From: Oscillospiraceae bacterium
GTDB taxonomy: Bacteria; Bacillota; Clostridia; Oscillospirales; Acutalibacteraceae
Direction of reading: 5' to 3'
Assembly (NCBI GenBank): GCA_902761265.1
Contig: CACWJV010000079.1
Location: 2,426 to 11,001, forward strand
DNA: 8,576 bases
The notes beneath the pieces were generated by a model, which saw only the letters and a program-made list of their open reading frames with translations, was not told the origin of the DNA and searched no databases. Made by a program: the position numbers and the translations under genes. Shown here in pieces: positions 1-5,836 of this stretch (positions are counted from its first letter, which is position 1; every line of letters starts with the position of its first letter).

Positions 1-499
1 TCATCGGCGTCGGGCCGGTAAAGATCACCTTGCACCAGTCGCCGCCCGGCAGATCGCCGATCTTTTTATAGTACTTGCGTTCGAGTCTGCTGGACAGCGC
101 CAGAATCAGCGCCGCAATATCCGGTCGTACCAAGCGTACCTGCGTGCAGGTAACAATTTGGACGCGGACAGAGGAAAACTTCTTGACAGCGTCGCGGATA
201 ATCTGCTCCGTTTCGGCGTCAATTGAATGCTTCCATAGGATCTGTTCATTTTTATAATCATATACACCGGCGCCGTTCAAAAACACGGCATAGCCGCTGT
301 TCAGATGCAGTTTTTCAAAATGGCGGCGCATCGAAGCGATCGAACGGCCGGACGCGAGAATCATAGTTCCGCCGCAATCATAGACGAACCGCCGGATGGC
401 ATGACGGTTGCGGGACGGCAGATGGCGGCGTTTATCGTTGAGTGTTCCGTCAATATCGGACGCCAGAAGCCATCCGGATAAGGACTGCGGTTTATTCAT
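1..499 (-). CDS. Cof-type HAD-IIB family hydrolase, N-terminal part (3' end outside window)
   Basis: Probable phosphatase of the haloacid dehalogenase superfamily, Cof/HAD-IIB branch, usually cytosolic and acting on sugar phosphates, nucleotides or similar small phosphorylated compounds. The exact substrate cannot be read from sequence. The visible 166 residues contain motif I, SDIDGTL, with nucleophile D15 and acid/base D17, and motif II, LASGR, with S50. These are followed by a FLNGAGVYD segment typical of Cof proteins, where NGA starts the cap region. The usual length is about 260-290 residues, so the C-terminal part with the motif III Lys and motif IV Asp is missing only because the window ends. 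The ATG lies inside the end of the RluD-like gene with an 8-nt overlap (ATGAATAA). An AAGGGGG ribosome binding site sits 7 nt upstream, so translational coupling is likely. Family assignment is firm; function is general only. Confidence 0.9.
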   Translation of the reverse strand, partial: MNKPQSLSGWLLASDIDGTLNDKRRHLPSRNRHAIRRFVYDCGGTMILASGRSIASMRRHFEKLHLNSGYAVFLNGAGVYDYKNEQILWKHSIDAETEQIIRDAVKKFSSVRVQIVTCTQVRLVRPDIAALILALSSRLERKYYKKIGDLPGGDWCKVIFTGPTPM

Positions 500-1412
500 A
501 GCGTAACCCCCTTAAAAAAGCCTCGAAGTATTCGGGCAGTTCGCTGTCGATTTCAATGATTTGTCTGGTACGCGGGTGTTTGAACCCAATATGCCCGGCA
601 TGCAAGCATTGTCCCCCGAGCGATGTGATCACCTTTTTCGGACCGTAGACCGGGTCACCGGCAACCGGATGGCCGATATAAGCCATGTGGACGCGGATCT
701 GATGGGTGCGTCCGGTTTCAAGCTGCACGCGCAGATGGGTGAAATCGCGGTATTGCGTCTCCACAAAGAAGTGTGTGACTGCGTGTTTTGAATTCTTTTG
801 GGTGACCGCCATCTTTTTGCGGTCGGTCGGGTGGCGGCCGATCGGCGCGTCGACCGTGCCGGATTCGGTGTTCATGCGGCCGTAGACAACGGTCTGATAC
901 TCGCGCGAAAAGGAATGCGCCGCAATCTGTTCGGCAAGGGAAAGGTGGGCAAAATCGGTCTTCGCCACAATCAGCAGGCCGCTTGTATCTTTGTCGATGC
1001 GGTGCACGATACCCGGACGGATGACGCCGTTGATCCCGGACAAAGAGCCCTTACAGTGATACAGCAGCGCGTTGACGAGCGTGCCGTCCGGATTGCCCGG
1101 CGCCGGGTGAACGACCATGCCCTTTGGCTTGTTGACCACGAGCAGATCGTCGTCTTCATAACGGATATCCAGCGGAATATTCTGTGGCTCCACATCGAGT
1201 TCACGGTTCTGCGGCATCTGCACGGCGATCTTGTCGCCGGCGCGAACCTTATAGTTCTTGGTTACAGCAATGCCGCCGACTGTCACCGTACCGCTGTCGA
1301 TCACCTTTTGCACGGCGGAACGCGTCAGCGTTGTGATGTTGGCACACAGGAATTTGTCAATTCGCTCCCCTGCCTGCGTTTCGTCAACGGTAAGAATAAA
1401 AGCGTCAACCAT
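492..1412 (-). CDS. rluD: RluA/RluD-family 23S rRNA pseudouridine synthase
   Basis: Converts specific uridines of 23S rRNA to pseudouridine in the cytosol. RluD of E. coli acts on helix 69; the B. subtilis counterpart next to lspA is YlyB. The 306-residue protein is the usual length. An S4 RNA-binding domain covers about residues 15-70 (GERIDKFL, then a VTVGG turn). The catalytic domain follows from about residue 85 (YEDDDLLVVNKPKGMVVHP). The catalytic motif HRIDKDTSGLL has the active-site Asp at D140, and the later ETGRTHQIRVH and GDPVYG motifs are intact. The chosen ATG gives MVDAFILTVDE. A GAAGGA site lies 8 nt upstream, and the ATG overlaps the end of lspA by 8 nt. A longer reading frame upstream lies inside lspA and was not used. 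The substrate position is inferred from family and neighbourhood; RluA-family paralogues are common in Firmicutes, so the symbol is a best match. Confidence 0.93.
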   Translation of the reverse strand: MVDAFILTVDETQAGERIDKFLCANITTLTRSAVQKVIDSGTVTVGGIAVTKNYKVRAGDKIAVQMPQNRELDVEPQNIPLDIRYEDDDLLVVNKPKGMVVHPAPGNPDGTLVNALLYHCKGSLSGINGVIRPGIVHRIDKDTSGLLIVAKTDFAHLSLAEQIAAHSFSREYQTVVYGRMNTESGTVDAPIGRHPTDRKKMAVTQKNSKHAVTHFFVETQYRDFTHLRVQLETGRTHQIRVHMAYIGHPVAGDPVYGPKKVITSLGGQCLHAGHIGFKHPRTRQIIEIDSELPEYFEAFLRGLRYE

Positions 1413-1890
1413 CGGTCTGTTCCTTCTGCGCTTTGCGCTGGCGCACCAGTTCATAGAGTTCGTAGATGATGATCGCCAAAGCGCCAACCGTGATCAGGCA
1501 ATCCGCAAAGTTGAAAATATAAAACCGGACAAACAGCACTTCGATATAGTCCACGACGAATCCGCGGAACATGCGGTCGATCAGATTGCCCAAGCCTCCG
1601 GCCAGCACGCCGACCAGCGCACAATAGACCAGGCCGAAGCGGATCTTTTTGGAAAAGATCACGTACAATAAAACAACAAAAACAACAAGCGCAAGCAAGA
1701 CCATCAGCGTGGTCTTGCCCTGCAGCATGCCCATCATGGCGCCGTCGTTTTCGGTGTAGTGAAGCTGCAGCACCTTCGGGATCAATACCAGCGGATCGCT
1801 GTCCTTCAGATGGCGCACCACAAGCACCTTCAAAAGCTGGTCGGCACCGGTCAGAACCAGCACCGACAGCAAAGTTAAACCTGCGAGCAT
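1405..1890 (-). CDS. lspA: Lipoprotein signal peptidase (signal peptidase II)
   Basis: Integral membrane aspartic protease that cleaves the signal peptide of prolipoproteins after the lipobox Cys has been diacylglycerylated by Lgt. The 161-residue length is standard. Four membrane segments can be seen near residues 2-15, 61-79, 86-101 and 132-147. The two catalytic aspartates are D105 in GNLIDR and D130 in FNFADC. The conserved DQ near the first helix (D17-Q18) is present. The extracytoplasmic loop motif reads ENDGAMMG, where most family members have N-x-GAAF; this is a mild variation that keeps the Asn and GA. The ATG is 10 nt after the divIVA stop, with a GAGG site 6 nt upstream. The gene overlaps the following pseudouridine synthase gene by 8 nt, and lspA-rluD is a widely conserved pair in Firmicutes. 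Confidence 0.97.
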   Translation of the reverse strand: MLAGLTLLSVLVLTGADQLLKVLVVRHLKDSDPLVLIPKVLQLHYTENDGAMMGMLQGKTTLMVLLALVVFVVLLYVIFSKKIRFGLVYCALVGVLAGGLGNLIDRMFRGFVVDYIEVLFVRFYIFNFADCLITVGALAIIIYELYELVRQRKAQKEQTDG

Positions 1891-1900
1891 AAAAAGCCTC

Positions 1901-3166
1901 TTAATCGTTATCGTCGTCGAAAATGTCGAAGTTCTTGGTCAGACGAAACTTGAACGGCTGCTGCGGTTCATCATCGTCATCATCGTCATCGTTGTCGATG
2001 TCCTCGTCTTCGTCATCATCTGCATCGGCAGTGTCGAAAGCATCGTCTTCGTCATCCGGCGCCTCAAATGGCGCTTCTTCAGCGTCCGCCGGTTCAAATT
2101 CCTCTTCGGGAACGATTTCTTCAAACGTCGGCAGCTCCGGGGCTGCATCGGCGTCAAAGACCTCCTGCGCCGTCTCCTCATGAGTCGGCTCATACGGCTG
2201 ATAAGACGGCATGACAGGCGTGTCAAACAGCGACGGCTGTTCGGGCATTTCGGCTTTCGGCACAGATTCATTCAGGATGGATTCCATCTTGGCGATCAGG
2301 TCGTCCTGCGCGGCAAGATCAAAACTGTCTTCTGTTGCGGCAGTTTCCTCTGTAGTCGCTTCCGGTTCGGCTTCAGCAGCAGGAACAGCGTCGTCCATTT
2401 CCTGTAACGAGAAGACCGGGGCGGTCTCATGATTCGCTTCAAGTTCCGGGATCGCCGTTGACGCATCCAAATCGGACGCGGCATACTCGTTCGGGTCGAT
2501 GCCCTCAACCTGCGGTACAAGGGCGGCCAGCATACGAAGCGCAGATTCTTTGAAGGAGAGAATCTCATTGCGCGTGGTCTCAATTTCAACATTGGCGCGC
2601 TCGATGATTTCCGCGGTTTTTTCTTTTGCGACCTTCGCATCTTTATAGGCAGCGCCCACAATGGCGGCTGCTTTTTCGTTGGCGTCGGCAATCACAGCGC
2701 TCGCCTGTGCGTTGACTTCGGCCACATACTTTTCGCTCTGCTCTTTGGCTTCGCCCATCACACGCTGCAATTCCTGCTTCGCACGGGCAAAATAAGCGTC
2801 GGCAGTCTCTTTCTTTTCGCGCGCATAAGCTTCGGCCTTCTGCTGGGTTTCGTTGAGGATGTTGTTCGCTTCCTCTTTGGCGTCGGAAACGATCGAAGCG
2901 GCGTCGGCATTTGCCGCGCGCATGGTCTCGTCCGCCACGGCCTGCGCCTTGACAAGCGCGGTGGCAATGGCATTTTTGCCGGCGTTATATTCGTCGATGA
3001 TAGAAGAGAGCGAAGCAAACTTCTTTTTCATCGAGGCGTTTTCCGAAAGCAGCTCAGTGTAGCTGATATAGATTTCCTGCATAAAAGCATCCACGTCGGC
3101 GGCACGATAGGCACCGCGGCCGGCGGAGGTAAAGGTTTGCATTTTAATCTGATTCGGTGAAATCAT
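1901..3166 (-). CDS. divIVA: DivIVA-family cell division/polarity protein with long acidic C-terminal region
   Basis: DivIVA proteins bind negatively curved membrane at septa and poles and recruit division, chromosome or wall-growth factors. The 421-residue protein is much longer than B. subtilis DivIVA (about 164). Residues 1-45 form the N-terminal lipid-binding domain (ISPNQIKMQTFTSAGRGAY, then a V-D-x-F helix). About residues 45-215 are Ala/Lys/Glu-rich heptad-like coiled coil. Residues about 225-400 are a disordered Glu/Asp/Ala/Pro-rich region with Asp runs, including seven in a row at 393-399. The last 17 residues (405-421) form a mixed hydrophobic/basic terminal peptide, FKFRLTKNFDIF plus acidic residues. 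A strong AGGAGGAA site lies 6 nt before the ATG. It sits between sepF and lspA; in many Firmicutes ylmG, ylmH and ileS also occur here. Family call is firm; specific partners and role are not known. Confidence 0.9.
   Translation of the reverse strand: MISPNQIKMQTFTSAGRGAYRAADVDAFMQEIYISYTELLSENASMKKKFASLSSIIDEYNAGKNAIATALVKAQAVADETMRAANADAASIVSDAKEEANNILNETQQKAEAYAREKKETADAYFARAKQELQRVMGEAKEQSEKYVAEVNAQASAVIADANEKAAAIVGAAYKDAKVAKEKTAEIIERANVEIETTRNEILSFKESALRMLAALVPQVEGIDPNEYAASDLDASTAIPELEANHETAPVFSLQEMDDAVPAAEAEPEATTEETAATEDSFDLAAQDDLIAKMESILNESVPKAEMPEQPSLFDTPVMPSYQPYEPTHEETAQEVFDADAAPELPTFEEIVPEEEFEPADAEEAPFEAPDDEDDAFDTADADDDEDEDIDNDDDDDDDEPQQPFKFRLTKNFDIFDDDND
1967..2020. repeat. Degenerate GAT/GAC/GAA/GAG trinucleotide tract inside divIVA
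   Basis: On the plus strand this reads as near-continuous ATC/GTC/TTC triplets, coding on the minus strand for an Asp/Glu run (DivIVA residues 383-400, including seven Asp in a row at 393-399). The triplets alternate between synonymous codons rather than being pure, which slows slippage, but the length may still vary between strains. It is part of the coding region, not a separate element. Confidence 0.75.
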
Positions 3167-3205
3167 AATCCGTTCCTCCTGTTATCCTTGGTTTCAAACG
3201 TCGGT

Positions 3206-3802
3206 TCAGCCGTAAAACGAGGTGGAGTCCACCTGGCTGAAGAAATCGCCGGAAAGCTCGGCAGCTTCGGGCACGATCAAATAAATATGTTCGGAAATGT
3301 TTTCGATCTTGGAATTACAGACATATTTCACACCGTCAAGAAAATCCAAAACACGACGTTCTTCGGCAACAGAAATCTTGGACATATCGCAGATCGTCAC
3401 AACACCGCGATCGATCATACAATCCGCTACGTTTCGTGCGTCATCCATATCTTCGAGCACAAACAAAGCAACCTTGAGCTTCTGCGATGCCTTCGCGTTA
3501 TTCATGTTATAAATATTAGCGTTGCTCTTTTTGCCTTTGGGCGCAGCCGATTCGCTTTGGGCGCCGTAAGGTTCGTAGGCAGCGGCCTGGTAGCCGGAAG
3601 ACGCGCCGTAGTTTTGGTAACCGGCATTGACCTTGGGCGAGGATTTCGGAGCAGAAGCTTTGGGCGCGGATGGGGCGGGTTCTTCCGCGTAGCTTTCCTC
3701 TTCGTCCAGGTATTCGTCGTCATCGTAGTAATCGTCTTCGTCCTGGAAGGTAAACGCGTTCTTCACATTGTCTTTAATGGATTTAAAAAAGCTTTCTTTC
3801 AT
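3206..3802 (-). CDS. sepF: SepF, FtsZ membrane anchor/cell division protein
   Basis: Cytosolic, membrane-attached division protein that binds the C-terminal tail of FtsZ and bundles or anchors the Z-ring. The N-terminus (residues 1-19, MKESFFKSIKDNVKNAFTF) can form the short amphipathic helix that inserts into the membrane. Residues 20-41 are strongly acidic with several Tyr. Residues 42-106 are a disordered Pro/Ala/Ser linker with many Tyr-Gly or Tyr-Gln pairs. The SepF domain lies at about 107-185: KVALFVLEDMDDARNVAD, the core RRVLDFLDG, then SEHIYLIVP. Length 198 is longer than B. subtilis SepF (about 150) because of the linker. A GGAGGAT site lies 8 nt before the ATG. It follows yggS by 26 nt and precedes divIVA by 39 nt, the familiar ylmE-ylmF(sepF)-divIVA order. 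A likely dedicated promoter lies upstream, inside yggS. Confidence 0.94.
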   Translation of the reverse strand: MKESFFKSIKDNVKNAFTFQDEDDYYDDDEYLDEEESYAEEPAPSAPKASAPKSSPKVNAGYQNYGASSGYQAAAYEPYGAQSESAAPKGKKSNANIYNMNNAKASQKLKVALFVLEDMDDARNVADCMIDRGVVTICDMSKISVAEERRVLDFLDGVKYVCNSKIENISEHIYLIVPEAAELSGDFFSQVDSTSFYG

Positions 3803-3828
3803 GTTTCTCTATCCTCCGTTTTGTTGTT

Positions 3829-4554
3829 TCAATATAATCTTGGTCCGAAGATGGACGAGCCGACACGTACAAGCGTTGCACCGCACTCGATAGCCTCGAC
3901 ATAATCCGAAGACATTCCCATCGACAAAATCTGCATATCTATATTATCTATATTTTTATGCCCGATGTCAACAAACATTGCATGCATTTTTTTAAAATAT
4001 GCACATAATTTTTCTTTTTCTTCGCAAATTGGCGGTACTGTCATCAGCCCGCGTACATGCACATGCGGCATTTTTGCCATCTCTTCCAGCAGCAGCGGCA
4101 ACTCCTGCGGAGGAAGACCCGTTTTGTTTTCTTCGCCTGCGATGTTTATTTCAATGAGGCAGTCCATAACTTTCTGGATCTTTTCGCACTGCTTTTCAAT
4201 TTCCTTCGCGAGTTTCAGACTGTCGACCGACTGAATCATGGAAACATGCGGCACAATTTGGCGAACCTTATTTGTTTGGAGATGGCCAATCAAATGCGCC
4301 TCTACCCCGGAGAGATTCAAATAGTCCTGCTTGCCGAGAAACTCCTGCACCTTGTTTTCACCAATCAAATCAATGCCGCACGAAATCGCGTGATTGATAA
4401 AAACCGGTTCTACGGTTTTTGTTACAGCCATCAGCCGGATATCATTTTCACTGCGGCCGCTTTTTTCAGCAGCTTCACGGATGCGGGCGCGGATGAAACG
4501 AAGATTGTCTTCGATCGTCTTTTCACGAGACGTTATTGATAACTTTTCCGTCAT
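3829..4554 (-). CDS. yggS: YggS/YlmE/PROSC-family PLP homeostasis protein
   Basis: Single-domain fold-type III (alanine racemase N-terminal-like) protein that binds pyridoxal 5'-phosphate and controls its free level. No catalytic activity is established for the family. At 241 residues it is full length. The PLP-binding lysine is K46 in MAVTKT. Other family motifs seen are IGENKVQE, HLIGHLQTNKV, INIAGEENKTG, RGLMTVPP, the SMGMSSDY phosphate-binding region, and VRVGSSIFG near the end. The ATG at 4554 is the only start that keeps the N-terminal helix; it lies inside the previous gene and overlaps it by 32 nt, with an AAGGA site about 10 nt upstream. In Firmicutes this gene (ylmE) stands directly before sepF, as here. 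The 3' third is locally AT-rich, with ATA codons, where a candidate promoter overlaps the coding sequence. Confidence 0.96.
   Translation of the reverse strand: MTEKLSITSREKTIEDNLRFIRARIREAAEKSGRSENDIRLMAVTKTVEPVFINHAISCGIDLIGENKVQEFLGKQDYLNLSGVEAHLIGHLQTNKVRQIVPHVSMIQSVDSLKLAKEIEKQCEKIQKVMDCLIEINIAGEENKTGLPPQELPLLLEEMAKMPHVHVRGLMTVPPICEEKEKLCAYFKKMHAMFVDIGHKNIDNIDMQILSMGMSSDYVEAIECGATLVRVGSSIFGPRLY
3937..3954. repeat. 9-bp tandem direct repeat (ATCTATATT x2) overlapping promoter -10 region
   Basis: Two exact adjacent copies of a 9-base unit, which on the coding strand reads AATATAGAT twice and encodes Asn-Ile-Asp twice. The -10 element GATAAT spans the junction of the two copies. Both copies use ATA for Ile, which is rare in the neighbouring genes. 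This may be simple local duplication, or a trace of selection for an AT-rich melting region. Confidence 0.7.
3943..3971 (-). promoter_or_regulatory. Candidate sigma-A promoter inside yggS, directed at sepF-divIVA
   Basis: On the minus strand there is a perfect -35 box TTGACA (3971-3966), a 17-nt spacer, and a -10 box GATAAT (3948-3943), five of six consensus positions. Transcription would start near 3936, giving a leader of about 134 nt before the sepF ATG. A/T tracts at 3983-4003 lie where an UP element would be, about 50-65 nt upstream of the start. The site is inside the yggS coding sequence (codons for VDIGHKNIDNID). The match is seen directly; activity is inferred. No comparable -35/-10 pair was found elsewhere on this strand by eye. 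Confidence 0.6.
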
Positions 4555-5836
4555 ACAAATTCTTTCCTTTCACAATCACGCGGTCATAAGCTTCCAGCAC
4601 CGGCAGGTCGGGTGTTTTCTCCTCGTCGATTTCGCCGTTGCTCTTATAGTAGATGGCAGCCGCCGCCATCACATGGTTGTCCGCGTGATACAAAATTTTG
4701 ATCGGTTTAAACACAACGCGTTTGCCGCTGAGCACATAAACACCGGTCAGGCCTTCCTCGTTTTCCACCAGCGCGTCGTTGCTGATGCGGAAGCCTTCAT
4801 AAGTCTTGACCGTGATTTCGGCTTTTTCCTTGCGCAGCACCGAGAGTGCTTCATTCATCAGCGTGCATTTGAACACCACTGCCACGTCGCCATCCGACCG
4901 ATTTGACACGCTTTGCACGCGCATCGGCAGGTCATATAAGCCCTTTTCCGGGAAACTGACGGTGACGTAGTAACCCTTCTTCACAACGGAGGCGCGGTTT
5001 TGCGGCATTTTGCAAAGCAGATACCAGGTGTGCTGGCCGATAATTTTACCGTAGGCGCCATCAGTATTTTCAGCTTTACCGGCCACTAAATCATCAACCT
5101 GCTTGGTCGTAACAGCGTCGGACGAGAGGGATGAAAAATCAAAGGCGCTTTCAAAGCCGTCCACATGGCTGACAAAGTAGCCGGCATAGGGCGAACGAAC
5201 AGGCTGCGCTTTCATAGATCCAACGTCCAGCGCGGCCAATTGTTTTTCATATCGCCGGAGAAGTTTTGAAAAATTCATCTGCGTACCGGTCGCAATCTGC
5301 TTGGTCGTGATCTTGTAATTGACTTTGCGCACCGCTTCATCCAGAGAAGAAAGCTTGTTGGAATCGATTAGTTCAAGATAATCGTGGATTGCGGTGGAGA
5401 TTTCGGAATTAAGCGCAACAACATTGACGTAGCTCAGACTTTCCTGGTTTTGAATCGACTGCAAATAGCCGATCTTATTTTGCAGTTCCAACGATTCTTG
5501 ATAATTTTGTGCCTGTGTTTCGCTGGAAAACGAAACGGCAATTGTATCGCCGTACGCGACGCTCGTACTGTCAGACACAGTCGGGATATAGATTCGCTGG
5601 TCTTGCATATACAAAACGGAGGTGGAAGCCCCGCTTTCGTCGGTACGGTTTTCATCACGCACGACAAAACCGTTTACAGACACAACTTCCTTTTCACTGG
5701 TTAGAGAAATATATTCCGTATCGAGCTTTCCTGTGGAGGAGAAATACAAATCCTGCACAATATATGCCAGTACGATCACTGCAAATACGGAAAGCATAAT
5801 CACGACCGTTTTCATGTCGCGGGACAATCTTTTCAT
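4523..5836 (-). CDS. Membrane-anchored HlyD-like (periplasmic adaptor-type) protein, function unknown
   Basis: The 437-residue protein has a short basic N-terminus and one membrane helix at about residues 10-27, then a large outside domain. After the helix comes a strand pair ending in VNGFVVRDE (about 54-62), then AYGDTIAVSF, matching the first half of a HlyD/biotinyl-lipoyl-like barrel. About residues 100-210 are mainly helical (possible hairpin), and RSPYAGYFVSHVDGFE resembles the second barrel half. Next is a beta-rich stretch (KKGYYVTVSFPEKG...LPMRV) like the adaptor beta-barrel. The C-terminus carries a further strand domain (VYVLSGKRVVFKPIKILY) and ends YDRVIVKGKNLYDGKVI, as in adaptor membrane-proximal domains. 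No ABC or RND partner gene is in the window. The start is set by AAAGGAGG, 6 nt before this ATG; the ATG overlaps the miaA stop (ATGA). The fold call is from pattern; the job is unknown, and its position before yggS-sepF suggests an envelope role. Confidence 0.72.
   Translation of the reverse strand: MKRLSRDMKTVVIMLSVFAVIVLAYIVQDLYFSSTGKLDTEYISLTSEKEVVSVNGFVVRDENRTDESGASTSVLYMQDQRIYIPTVSDSTSVAYGDTIAVSFSSETQAQNYQESLELQNKIGYLQSIQNQESLSYVNVVALNSEISTAIHDYLELIDSNKLSSLDEAVRKVNYKITTKQIATGTQMNFSKLLRRYEKQLAALDVGSMKAQPVRSPYAGYFVSHVDGFESAFDFSSLSSDAVTTKQVDDLVAGKAENTDGAYGKIIGQHTWYLLCKMPQNRASVVKKGYYVTVSFPEKGLYDLPMRVQSVSNRSDGDVAVVFKCTLMNEALSVLRKEKAEITVKTYEGFRISNDALVENEEGLTGVYVLSGKRVVFKPIKILYHADNHVMAAAAIYYKSNGEIDEEKTPDLPVLEAYDRVIVKGKNLYDGKVINNVS

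Noticed and set aside
1332..1360. TTGACA (minus strand, 1360-1355) inside the rluD-like gene as a promoter
   Set aside because: The hexamer at 17 nt is ATCACA, which does not resemble TATAAT.
798..1469. Plus-strand reading frame of 223 codons opposite the rluD-like gene
   Set aside because: It lies wholly opposite a gene with intact catalytic motifs, shows no recognisable domain, and has an Arg/His/Val-rich composition typical of an antisense shadow.
1413..1487. Upstream extension of the rluD-like frame into lspA
   Set aside because: The ATG at 1412 has a well-placed GAAGGA site and gives the normal family N-terminus; the extension would overlap lspA by 83 nt.
1923..2183. Serine-rich plus-strand reading frame
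   Set aside because: The Ser runs are the complement of the DivIVA Asp/Glu triplets; a low-complexity artefact.
2198..2226. TTGACA (minus strand, 2226-2221) inside divIVA as a promoter
   Set aside because: No -10-like hexamer lies at 16-18 nt; the best candidate, TTATCA, matches poorly.
3167..3205. Possible regulatory hairpin or terminator in the sepF-divIVA gap
   Set aside because: Only a trivial GTTT/AAAC pairing with a 1-nt loop is visible, and there is no T-run; the 39 nt are explained by the divIVA ribosome binding site.
3188..3904. Plus-strand reading frame of 238 codons opposite sepF
   Set aside because: It mirrors a clear SepF domain; its hydrophobic Val/Phe/Gly-rich C-terminal half is the complement of acidic and Pro/Ala codons, not a real membrane protein.
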